NCBI GenBank assembly: GCA_033439795.1
Contig: JAUTDP010000007.1
Coordinates: 1,488,001 to 1,552,000 of the forward strand
Direction of reading: 5' to 3'
Source of the DNA: Sordaria brevicollis
Taxonomy: Eukaryota > Ascomycota > Sordariomycetes > Sordariales > Sordariaceae
DNA length: 64,000 bases
Shown here: positions 24,633-34,476 of the stretch, piece after piece
Layout of the letters: each line of letters opens with the position of its first letter
How positions within the stretch are numbered: position 1 is the first letter of the stretch
Program-made: the position numbers and the translations under genes
The notes under the pieces: model-generated
What the model saw: only the letters and a program-made list of their open reading frames with translations
Told to the model about the DNA's origin: nothing
Databases searched by the model: none

Positions 24633-25209
24633 GGGAATACATTTACTGGTACGGATGAGTATATAGTCGGTGCTCGGCCTTTCGTTTACACAAGCAGCAT
24701 TGCGGCGTCGAGTGGAAAGCAGAGGTAGGTAATAAGTGAATGGCTGCTCTTGCGCGCCCCCTCCCTCAACTCTTCTCAGCGTTTTGTTCTGCCAGAGATC
24801 ACAACGGTAAAAGCCGTTGACGGAGTATCATGAGCTGAGCCGATAGGTCCTCTCTCTCCAAACTCAACGGCACCTCCAAAGTGGACCCGCTCAAACAGAA
24901 CGGATCCATCTTACAATTCCTCCCCCAGTCGGAGGTTCATCCAGTGTATGGATGTACCTAGGTACATACCTACCTGTAGTACTTGAGGTCACCCACTGCG
25001 GCAGGTAGACAGCCTCGAGCCCCACCTGTCTTCCGTTACCGACCCCTGCAAGGTGCACGATGGATCCGCTAGCGTGCATGATCCAAACACTTTTTTTTTT
25101 TCGCCCATTCTCGTAGACGGCCATTTGACAACCTCAGGACTCATTGCGGCGGCCCACCGTCCATATCTCTCCTTTTGTTTTTATATTGCAGTCTCCCAAC
25201 TCAGCAGAT
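24633..25209. promoter_or_regulatory. Divergent promoter region, ProRS / MAK21
   Basis: 577 bp separate the two start codons, so the segment must hold both promoters. Visible features are a perfect 12-bp palindrome GTACCTAGGTAC at 24,954-24,965 and an 11-base T tract at 25,091-25,101, about 110 bp upstream of the MAK21 ATG. Poly-T tracts of this kind commonly accompany fungal housekeeping promoters. No clear TATA box was seen. Confidence 0.55.
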
Positions 25210-28200
25210 ATGGGCTCAACCAAGGGACCAAGGCAAAGGAAAAGGAAAGGCACGGGGCCGGCTTTCGATGAAGCAGCGCTCGCTCAACTGACGGAAAAGA
25301 TCGACAAAACTCTTGCTGGCGCCAGCACCGACCAACACTCGTCACCGAAGCGCAAGAGACCAAACACTGCGGCAGAGGACAGGGATGCAAAAAGACACCA
25401 GAAAACTCTAGTTGGCACGAAAGATGGGCAACAGAACCGTTCCAGGAAAGACCAGCCCCACAATACAACAAAGGATGTTCTGCTGGAGGAGATCTTGGCC
25501 CTGGGCGGAGACGAGGACGACCTCGAGCTTGTCGCCAATATCGATTCCGACAGCGAAGACGGCCCTGGCACAAAATCCGAATCGGCACCCGAGAAATCCT
25601 TGGATAAGTCCTTCCAGGATGAACTGGCCAAGTTTGCCTTGAGCCTTGGCTTTCAAAACATACCCCGCGAGGATGATATCGAAAGCGTGTCGTCCCAGGA
25701 ACACATGGACGAGGAACAAGACGACGAAGAAGACGAGGAGGTGGAAGAGGCGGAGGAACAAGGAGGCCAAAATGTGAGCCAGGATCGGGATGAACCCCAG
25801 GCCGAGCCTTCTACAGGAATAAGTGAAAGCACACCTACGACCGTCCAAGATACCACGCGCGGAAAGCAAGGCAAGAACAAGCTGGTTAGTTTGACATCCC
25901 TGCTGTTGCAGAATCTATCTGGCCGTATGCTAACTAGAACAGGTTTTCGAGCCCAGACCCGACTGGCATGGCCTCAACCTCGAGGGGCTCCCTGCTTTCA
26001 CGCCATCTGCCGACGTCAGACAATACTCTTCAGCGATTGCCAGCCTCAAAGCTTATGCCGAGGCTCTCCTGAAGGAGGACGCGGCAAAATACAGTGCTCT
26101 CCAGGCGTCCAGCTCTACCCAGAAGTTCATGTCGACCATTATGTCTTCCGGCACTTTGTCCGACAAAGTATCTGCCTTAACCTTGTCGATACAGGAGTCT
26201 CCTCTCCACAACCAGAAGGCTTTTGAAAGCCTGATTGGGTTGGCGGGCAAGAAGAGCCGTAGTCAAGCACTCGCTGCGCTGGGCGCTCTCGTCGATCTGT
26301 TGGGCAATGGCACAGTTCTTCCAAGTAACCGCCGTCTCCGTCCATTCAATATGCAACCCGCGTTGCTGGCTGCGTTACAGGACCAAGCTGTGCTGCGTTG
26401 GGTCCAGGGTCAGAAGCTTCCTGCCAACCTAACCGAGTCTCACTTGATGATGTGGGCTTACGAAGACTGGCTCAAAGCGGCGTATTTTCGCATTATCCAG
26501 CTCCTCGAAATCTGGTCGGCTGACCAGATCGAGCATTCGAGAATGCGTGCGTTGGAGTTCGTATTCACGTTGCTCCGGGACAAGCCGGAACAAGAAGCCA
26601 ACCTGCTTCGACTTCTGGTCAACAAACTCGGTGATCGCGAACGGAAAATTGCATCTCGGGCGTCATACCTGCTCTTGCAGTTGCTGAACGTTCATCCTGC
26701 CATGAAAAGTATTGTGATTAGCACGGTGGAGCAAGAGGTTCTTCTTAAGCCAGGCCAGAGTCTGCGTACCCGATACTACGCCATCATCACCTTGAATCAG
26801 ACCATTCTGAGCACCAAAGAGCCCGCCATTGCCAATACACTGCTTCGAATCTATTTCGAGGCCTTCCTTTCCTTGCTCAAAACCGGCTCCCTGGGGAACC
26901 TTGAGGCCCTGAACCCCGACGAGAAGTCTGCCAACAACAACAGGAAAGCCAAAAAGGGCAGGCAGAATCACACCGAGGCTTCTGCAAATGAGCAGGATAC
27001 GACCCAAAAGCTTGTCTCCGCATTACTCACTGGTGTCAATCGTGCGGTACCCTTCACCACCGCCGATGACGAGACGATGGAAAAACACCTCGATACTCTG
27101 TTTCGAATCACACACTCGTCCAACTTCAACACCAGCGTGCAAGCACTCATGCTCATTCAACAACTGGCCGTGACAAAACAGCTTGCTGTCGACCGGTTTT
27201 ACCGGACACTGTATGAATCGTTGCTGGACCCCAGGCTCGTCACATCATCTAAGCAGGCACTTTACATGAATCTGCTCTTCCGTGCGTTGAAGAACGATGC
27301 GGATGTCCGCAGAGTGAAAGCTTTTGTCAAGAGGTTGGTTCAGGTCCTCAACCTGCACCAGCCGTCCTTTGCATGCGGGGTGTTATATTTGATTGCCGAG
27401 TTGGAGAACACATTTCCTGATCTCCACTCATTGCTTACTGTGCCCGAGGACAATGAAGAGGACGGCGTGGAGACCGGCCAGGATACCAATGACGATGCGA
27501 CTTTACAGGGCAGTCTCTTGCGTGGAAATGCACCGTCTCGTCGTCCCACAGGCTACGATGGACGAAAAAGAGACCCCGAGCACAGTAATGCGCATAGGAG
27601 CTGTTTGTGGGAGTTGGTAAGTGCCCATCTGAACTCAAGAATCCATGCGAACCACCCTACTAACAGAGACCCCCCAGGCTCCTCTACTAGCTCATTTCCA
27701 TCCATCCGTACAGGTCTATGCCAATAATCTTCTTGTCCGCCAAAAGGGCCTCCCGAAGCCGGACCTGGCTAATCACAGCCTCATGCATTTCCTCGACAAG
27801 TTTGTTTACCGCAATCCCAAGGTTACCGAGACTAAACGCGGAACCTCGATTATGCAGCCAGTCCTTGCAACTGGCGGTGCGTCCCAAACTGTCGTTTCCA
27901 GCAAAGATGGCGTCAAGAAGCAACCATCTGTCAACTCGGCCTCGTTCTGGAATCTCAAGCCGGAACAGGTTTCTGCCGAGGACGTTTTCTTCCACGAGTA
28001 CTTTGCTCGTATCGGCAAGCCTGGAGACATGGCAAAGGGCAAGAAAGCCTCCAAAGAGAAGAGTGGCCTGGACGGCGACGCGGAAGAGGACGAAGCCGAA
28101 GACGAGATTTGGGAGGCATTGGTCAACTCTCGACCCGATGTCGAGGGCGATTTGGACGATGGTGAATCCGATCTTGGAATGGATGGATATGACGACTCGG

Positions 28201-28475
28201 ACGAGGAGATGGATACTGGCGATCTGGATGTGGGTGATGCTCGCGGCGGCCCCGATGAGTCTGATAGTGATGTGCCTTTTGAAGGTATCTTTGATGATTC
28301 AGATGACTCGGGAGAAGAAGAAGTGGCGGAGGATGAGAGCGCCGATGAGGGTGATTCGGCTACGAAGAAGAAGGGCAGACTTAGCAGGAAGGAGATGAGA
28401 GGTTTGCCAACATTTGCCTCGGCCGACGATTACGCCGAGATGCTGGCTGGTGAGGATGGCTTGGCCGACGACTAG
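25210..28475 (+). CDS. MAK21: Ribosome biogenesis protein Mak21/Noc1 (CBF family, three exons)
   Basis: Nucleolar protein that, with Noc2, accompanies pre-60S ribosomal particles. Exons 25,210-25,884, 25,943-27,616 and 27,678-28,475; introns are 58 nt (branch site GCTAAC) and 61 nt. The product has 1,048 residues, close to yeast Mak21. The N-terminal 225 residues are basic then acidic (KRKR clusters, a long Asp/Glu tract near 180-195), as expected for a nucleolar protein. A helical repeat region follows. The conserved CBF/Mak21 domain (about 617-810) contains the YDGRKRDPEHSNA signature from residue 762, then CLWEL joined over intron 2 to APLLAHFHPSV. The C-terminal third is acidic with Asp/Ser-rich patches and ends in a basic KKKGRLSRKEMRG segment. 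The start is the first ATG in frame; an upstream in-frame extension has no ATG. Confidence 0.95.
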
Positions 28476-29055
28476 TGGGGAAAAGCCATTTGATTCTGGA
28501 ATGACTAGCTAGTTGCTCCCAAATGTGGCTTGGTTTATGAATTTTCCCCTGCTAGTAGTATTCAGTTGCGTGCTCTATCAATAGCACGTTTTGCCTTTGT
28601 GGCTTCCTTAATAAGGCCGTGTATTCAAATACCAGTAGGAAACGCATTCATGGGAGTAGCGATGGTGTCGTGACTTCTGCGTGTCGGTTTGCAACGGAGT
28701 ACATGACTTTGTACGCTGATCAACCATGGCGCGTGATTGTAGCCGTAGAGCACAGACGAACTTCACGTGAACTATCGCTGAAGTTGTTTACGAAAAGCCT
28801 CTGGTTGACCAGGCAACCATTCAGGGGATAAACTGACAAGGGGGGATATGATGGAGGAAGTGGAGATTGTAGACTAGGGTTATCGGGTTTCATGAATGTT
28901 AAGAGGTACATCATCGAGGTACTAACTGTATGTATGTGCTGTGGGGTGCCCGGTTAATACCTTGGTGGGTCTTCCGGCAGAGTGCCGGACGATGTTAGAC
29001 TGGAACGTTTCAAGATTCAACATAGGTTGGCGAAAGAAGTGATGCCCTGCTATAA
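28476..29055. other. Intergenic, 3' flank of MAK21
   Basis: No convincing frame. The segment ends at the TAA target site of the MITE. Confidence 0.5.
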
Positions 29056-29407
29056 GGGCCTGTTCGAGTCACCCGGAAGTGCGACCTGGAAATGGTCTTG
29101 GCAGTTGGAAAGCTACAATACCACTTCCAGGTCCCAATTCCACACCTCAAAGCTCTGGAAAAGGTTCTCGGAAATTTGGCCCGCCAAGACCTTTATTGGA
29201 CCAATGATACTATACCAAATCCTATTAGTGGAGCAACCCAACTTCCAGGACATTTCCAAGTCCAATCAACGCCTCGAAATTGTTAGGGGATACTTTCCCA
29301 AAGTGACTTTCTTCACAAATTAACCCAAAAAACTTGAAGTACCTGGCACAGACCACATTTCCAGGTCACCATTTCCAGAACGACTTCCGGGCGACTCGAA
29401 CAGGCCC
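29056..29407 (-). mobile_element. Tourist/Harbinger-like MITE, copy 2 (352 bp)
   Basis: Terminal inverted repeats: the left end GGGCCTGTTCGAGTCACCC and the reversed right end GGGCCTGTTCGAGTCGCCC agree over 25 bp with one mismatch. It is flanked by TAA at 29,053-29,055 and 29,408-29,410, a TWA-type target duplication. Internally it is homologous to the element at 18,601-18,945 in opposite orientation. Its ends match each other better than those of copy 1, suggesting a younger insertion. It is non-coding and lies between MAK21 and the thioesterase-like gene. Confidence 0.87.
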
Positions 29408-29410
29408 TAA

Positions 29411-30303
29411 CGTGAAGAAGCGAAACTCATAAGCTCGATAACCGAAAAGGGGGTTGTCACATAACTCTTCCCTTTGCAGCGCTTTGTTCCCCACTAACCG
29501 CTGTCGCACATACTTCTATTTCCGTTATAGTGTAAAGTTGAAGGTGTCTTGGATAGTCGCGGAGCTTTTGAGGATGGTACTACAGTCGGGTACACTGAGC
29601 ACTTACTCGCCGTTGCTGCCGCCTTTCCCATACTTACTTACCTAGGTACTGTACCTCTCGGTTCGGCCCATCCGCAAGCACCGACTTTAGGGCAGCCCGA
29701 GCCGGAGCTGCGCAAGTGTGGGTTCCATTGCTCCGTCGCTCCGGCTCCGCTACACGCACGTACAGTGATTACCCTTGCTCGTGCATGTACCTGTTCGTGC
29801 ATATGTGCTTGTAGAGGCATATAAATGACTAGCCGCAAATATATTTCCTACACAAATGTATAAAAGTATAAGGACATACTCTATATGGTATATACTTTCA
29901 AGAACAGTTATATAAAGTAGGTTGTTTAGGGCGTTACTATAACACGCCGTAAAGTCGCCCCGATTTTGCGGGCCAGAAGGGTGCCGGTAGTTTTTGCATA
30001 AACATGCTTCCCCATATGCATATAATGCTTTAAATGCATACAACCAGCGGTTCTGCATTAGATGCACGCAAAGGGGTAAGGACTTAAATCGCAAACACAA
30101 TTCCTGACTCTTTCCAGGGCCGCTTTGTGGGTACGCCTAGTCGAGGTACCGGATTGTCTGGTGCCTGACAATCCATATCGGTAAGGTACGCATTGGATAG
30201 ACCCGTGGCAGCCCAGCATCACCGGGTGTTCGACGCCGCTGTATCCCAGCTGAGGTATAAGACGGGCCGCTGATCTGGAAAAAAGGGCCCGAACTGCAGC
30301 ATC
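29411..30303. promoter_or_regulatory. Upstream region of the hotdog gene
   Basis: Contains a TACCTAGGTA palindrome at 29,639-29,648 and a locally AT-rich stretch (about 29,815-29,935) with several TATA-like strings, followed by a pyrimidine-rich leader. No gene recognised. Confidence 0.45.
29639..29648. promoter_or_regulatory. TACCTAGGTA palindrome (one of five intergenic copies)
   Basis: The perfect 10-bp palindrome TACCTAGGTA occurs at 24,954-24,965 (as the 12-mer GTACCTAGGTAC), 29,639-29,648, 31,715-31,726 (12-mer), 44,124-44,133 and 55,514-55,523. All copies are between genes. A near match is at 36,243-36,250. Function unknown. Confidence 0.6.
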
Positions 30304-31324
30304 ATGTCTTCCCGGCTTGCATTCCGGTTCATACGCCGCCGTCCCGCTCAGTTTTCTCTCTCGGCCCCGGCTGGTACACTCCGGACCGCACCTTGCCGGC
30401 TGTTTTCGTCTGCCAGTCAGTTCAGTGAGCCGCCCACTTGTTCCTTCTCCATGATGCTTCTCTTTTCCATTCTGTGTTGCTGACTTAGCGGCCGGTTCGG
30501 TGTGCCTCAGATCCTGCCACTGCCCCCGCGCCACCGGTTCGACCTTTGTTCTTCCGGTTGATATCGGCCGCCCTCCGCGTCTCCTTCGGTGTTTTCCTGG
30601 TTGTACCCCTCGGTTTTTTGATCGCAGCCGCGCCTGCTTTCGATACCATGGTTGCCATCACTTCGCCAAGCGCCTCCCAATTTGTCCCTGAGGATGACGA
30701 CGCCCAGGTCAAGGAGGACTTTATCAACTCGCATCCCCTGACCGTGTCTTTAAGGGCCAATCCCGATTATATCGAGTCACGCCCACACATGAATATTCCA
30801 GAGGCATGGCGAGCACGCAATTTGACGGGCGGCGTCCTCATGGGCCCTGGAAAAGTGGTGGTACCTCCCTTCAGCTTTTCCGAGAAGACGGGAAAGGACT
30901 TTGTACAGATATCCCACGTTGGAACTGATCTGTGTGGCCACATGGGTGTCATTCATGGCGGGTTTCTGGCTACCATGCTCGATGAAGGATTGGCCAGATG
31001 TTGCTTCCCTGTACTGCCATTTCACGTCGGCATGACGGCCAAGCTGGAGATTAACTACAAAGCACCTGCCCTGGCCGACCAGTATCTCGTCTTGCGGGCC
31101 ACCACCGTCAAGGTCGAAGGACGAAAGGCTTGGGTGGAGGGCCACATCGAAACGCTCCCGTCCAAGGAAGGTGAGGAGCCAACAGTGTTGGTGACAGCAA
31201 GCGCTCTCTACATTTCTCCAAAGCAAGCAGCGGTACGTTGAAGATTCTCTATTGCCATGTCCGAAGCTCTTCACGCTAATTCTGGAATGATCAGACAATG
31301 GCGAAGGTGTATCCCGTCAATTAG
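30304..31324 (+). CDS. Mitochondrial hotdog-fold thioesterase-like protein (three exons)
   Basis: Member of the 4HBT/acyl-CoA thioesterase (hotdog) superfamily, likely hydrolysing an acyl-CoA; the substrate is unknown. Proposed exons: 30,304-30,424, 30,511-31,232 and 31,295-31,324, giving 290 residues. Exon 1 encodes an Arg/Ser-rich, acid-free presequence ending RLFSSAS, typical for mitochondrial import. A hydrophobic segment follows (about residues 53-80, LFFRLISAALRVSFGVFL..). The hotdog domain contains the helix-start motif GVIHGGFLATMLDEG, with His189-Gly190-Gly191. The last exon is only 10 codons and adds TMAKVYPVN. Donor GTACGT and acceptor CAG support it, and this ending resembles fungal homologues as I recall them. 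Without splicing the protein would end in VR after QAA. If the first intron is not real, the first in-frame ATG is at 30,648 and the targeting and membrane parts are lost. For intron 1 a donor 9 nt upstream (GTCAGT) is also in frame. Confidence 0.85.
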
Positions 31325-32014
31325 TGGCTCATTGACTGGAGGACACCATGCCTGCAGGCTGTAAAGATGCCTTCTTAGGAGACACCTGGCCAGGTGGATG
31401 TGGGACGTACAAGTGTCATAGGAAAAGAGAGGAGAGTGGGGAGTGGGCAGTGCTTTGGTGTCTGGTCTGATGGCCGCGGAGTTTTGGCATTGCTTCCTAC
31501 TAGACAATGTGAGTGAGATAGATAGATACAGTACGTGTTTCCGGATTCCAGGCATACATAAACTTCCAATGTAGTATCTCGGTCGACGTCCATAGAATGC
31601 CGACTTGTTTCATTACAGCAATCCATCCATTGCCATGTGGTTAGACCGATTGGCCCAAAGACAACATAGATGGGATGAACAAGTTGGTGCAACGTAATGG
31701 CAAATTGGGAACGAGTACCTAGGTACTGCGGTACTCGGCACTGCCGGGCCCACTCCTGTCCAGAAAGGGTCGTTGGGAGCGATTGCGCAATTGCTTAACC
31801 AAGCAGGCGGGACGATACATATCCATCGGCTTTTATACCGGACCTTTCCAAGTGGTAACATCAGCACCGAAAAAAGAGTCATCACATACCTCTATTTTCT
31901 TCCATTCCAGTTATCGATCAGTGTTTGCCGGTTCTCTTGCGCGCGCCTGGGACCTAAGCGTGTGCTAGCAACAACCGTCGCTGCCTCAAATTATAGCCGT
32001 CTCGTACGACCACA
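31325..32014. promoter_or_regulatory. Upstream region of APS kinase gene
   Basis: 690 bp without a convincing frame. It includes a perfect 12-bp palindrome GTACCTAGGTAC at 31,715-31,726, a GATAGATAGATA run near 31,518, and a pyrimidine-rich stretch before the ATG. Confidence 0.45.
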
Positions 32015-32834
32015 ATGGCGACGTGAGTTCAAGTCCCTCTCCCGCCCAATTACCCACATCTTGCCAGGATTGCGGGGCTTCCAGGGCAGGTAGAAAGAGT
32101 GACTGACCGGCAGGCTCTACAGCAACATTACCTGGCATCCGTCGCTTTCGCGACATGAACGAAACCAGCTGCGTGGCCAGCGCGGCTTCACCATCTGGTT
32201 TACTGGCTTGTCAGCATCGGGAAAGTCTACAGTGGCAACCGCTCTTGAGCAGCACCTCCTGCACATCGGCCTGTCTGCCTACCGTCTGGATGGCGACAAC
32301 GTGCGTTTCGGGCTAAACAAGGATCTCGGTTTCTCGGAAAAGGACCGCAATGAGAACATTCGGCGCATTGCAGAGGTATGTCCTATCCCAGGCCCTAAGC
32401 ATTCTTCCCTCTACATTGTCCGCTTCCCTGCTTACTCCCTTGGATGTTGTCTCGTTCAGGTAGCCAAGCTCTTTGCCGACTCTTCCACAATTGCCCTGAC
32501 GTCCTTCATTTCGCCTTACCGCGCCGATCGTCAGATTGCGCGTGACCTCCACGCGAATTCGGCACAGGCTGGAGACGACCCGCTTCCGTTCATCGAGGTC
32601 TTCGTCGACGTTCCTCTTGCCGAGGCCGAAAAAAGAGATCCCAAGGGGCTGTACAAGAAGGCCCGAGCCGGGGAAATCAAGGACTTCACGGGCATTTCGG
32701 CGCCTTACGAGGCACCAGAGTCGCCTGAAATTACCATCAGGACAGACCTTCTCAGCGTGGAGGAGTGTGTCAAGAAGATTGTGGACTATCTGGCCGAGGC
32801 CGGTCTCATCAGCGAAACCAAGGAGACGAGATAA
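32015..32834 (+). CDS. Adenylylsulfate (APS) kinase (three exons)
   Basis: APS kinase (EC 2.7.1.25) phosphorylates adenylylsulfate to PAPS, the second step of sulfate assimilation, in the cytosol; it is the yeast MET14 equivalent. Exon 1 is only 8 nt (32,015-32,022: M-A and two bases of Thr). Exons 2 and 3 are 32,123-32,375 and 32,460-32,834; introns are 100 and 84 nt. The product has 211 residues, normal for the family. The N-terminus [20 protein letters not shown] is the family's conserved start and confirms the micro-exon. Walker A is GLSASGKST at 31-39. Next come the substrate-binding segment [17 protein letters not shown] and the [13 protein letters not shown] stretch joined across intron 2. 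The C-terminal part has [15 protein letters not shown] (here [11 protein letters not shown]) and FTGISAPYE motifs. It is convergent with the V-ATPase C gene, with 274 bp between stop codons. Confidence 0.97.
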
Positions 32835-33108
32835 GGCTGAACAGGGACATAAGATACAATCAACTCATACCTGGGAACCCGTATAAGTGTGCGTGAAAGC
32901 TGAAAGTCATTTACCGAAACCAAACGCCGTTGTGCTGTCCTTGTCAGAGGCTTGGTGAGGGAGAACACCTATCTAGTAGTGCTTACTGTCGACGACGCAT
33001 CTGATACACATGGTGCGTGACAATGACGCACAAGTTCGTACACCTGACCATTCTGCCGCCATCGTTGCTGTCGCCACCACCGCCTGGTTCTGTGAAAAGA
33101 CCGAACCA

Positions 33109-34476
33109 TCAAGGAAACTCGAATTCGTAATAGACATAAGCCGTGTACTCGTTGCCATCGCCCGCAGAATAACCTGCCGCGGCCATTTCCGACGCCAATG
33201 AGGCATCATCTTTGGTGACCCGCCCTCGTTTGTCTCTCCCAAAAGCATTGCCCCCAAGGTACGAATACGCCTTGTCTAAGGCCGTCTTGACCTTTTTGGC
33301 CTGTTTAGGAGTGGTCTACCGTATTGTTAGCGCAAGTCGCAATTTTATCAATCCCGTCGAAGCCTACCTTGACAAGAGCACACACAAACTCTAGAGGCAA
33401 ACCGTATCGTAGGACCGTTTCGACAAAGACACGTAAAGTCAAGACGTGTGCCCAAACCATGACGCTCTCACTCCAACCTGACCTTCCCATGTGTAAAGCC
33501 TCGCCCCAGACTTTCTTCTCTTCCTTGACCATGCGCTCAAGCTCGCGCTGCTCTTGCTCCTTTCCACCTTCAACATGCTTGTATTGACGGGGTGTCCACT
33601 TTTGTTCGCGGCATTTGTGTAAGAAATCGGCACTGGTTTTCTTGAAGGTCGTAACAGCGAACAGGGTGAACTCGTCATCTTGGGCTATTTGAATGGCCGA
33701 CCTGGGTACAACCATTTCGGCAATAGTTTCGTAGGTCCGAAGGAAGTCTTTCCGGGCATTCGAAGGAACCACAATCAGGTGTGTTTCCAAATATTCGGAG
33801 TCTTGGATAAGGACGTCGGGTCGGACAATGGGCGTGAGGGACTTGGTCGCAAGGTTGCCACTGAAGAGCAGTCAGTGCCTGGCGGAGTACCCGAGAGACG
33901 GGACGTCATCAACATGACAACAACTGGCAACTTACGTCTGCTTTCTCTGCAACGCCGACAGATTCGTCTTGACGGTATTGTACTGGTTGAACTTGGCCTT
34001 GACATCGTTATCGATGTTTTGAATTTCTTTCTGCAAGTTCTCGATCAACTCGCCCAGGGGCTTTTCAGCTCGGTAGCGGACCTTGTTCCACTGGAAGGAA
34101 CAAAGATAACTGTCCGTAGGCTCTGGGCGTTGTTAGCATGATCTGCGTAGCAAGGGCGCTGCTAGCCTACGAAGGAGAAATGCTCACTATCGTTCACCAT
34201 CTTTTGCTGCGATACTTTGTCTTCATCCCCATCGAGAATACCTGCCAAGGAATCGGCCACTTTGGACACCACTGCCTCACATGCGGCGTTGAGCTTTGTC
34301 AGGTCATCGGCATGCTGCACCAAGGCATCAAGTGTGCCGATCTTGAAGGATGGGATGGAAAACTTGAGTATGTCCCCGTTGTCCTGGCCGATGGTGGAAG
34401 AGAGCACGGAGAGGGGCTCGTCGTCGAAGATGCGGGTAGGAAGAGAGACGAGCGAGTAGCGAGTTGTCGATGCCAT
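33109..34476 (-). CDS. VMA5: V-type ATPase subunit C (four exons)
   Basis: Subunit C of the V1 sector stator of the vacuolar proton pump; it bridges the peripheral stalks and takes part in reversible V1/Vo assembly. Exons, minus strand: 34,476-34,188, 34,122-33,936, 33,860-33,368 and 33,315-33,109; introns are 65, 75 and 52 nt. The product has 391 residues against 392 in yeast Vma5. Family landmarks: a start MASTTRYSLVSLP, then QWNKVRYRAEKPL early in exon 2, and GNLATKSLTPIV at the exon 2/3 join. Next are YLETHLIVVP, TTFKKTSADFLHKCREQKWTPRQY and VFVETVLRYGLP, and the ending is GNEYTAYVYYEFE. For intron 1 I chose the acceptor at 34,123 because it restores VNDKPTDSY..SFQW in frame; a CAG 15 nt downstream would break the frame. 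Confidence 0.95.

Noticed and set aside
28982..29323. 113-codon plus-strand frame
   Set aside because: Falls within the second MITE and its flank; no protein features.
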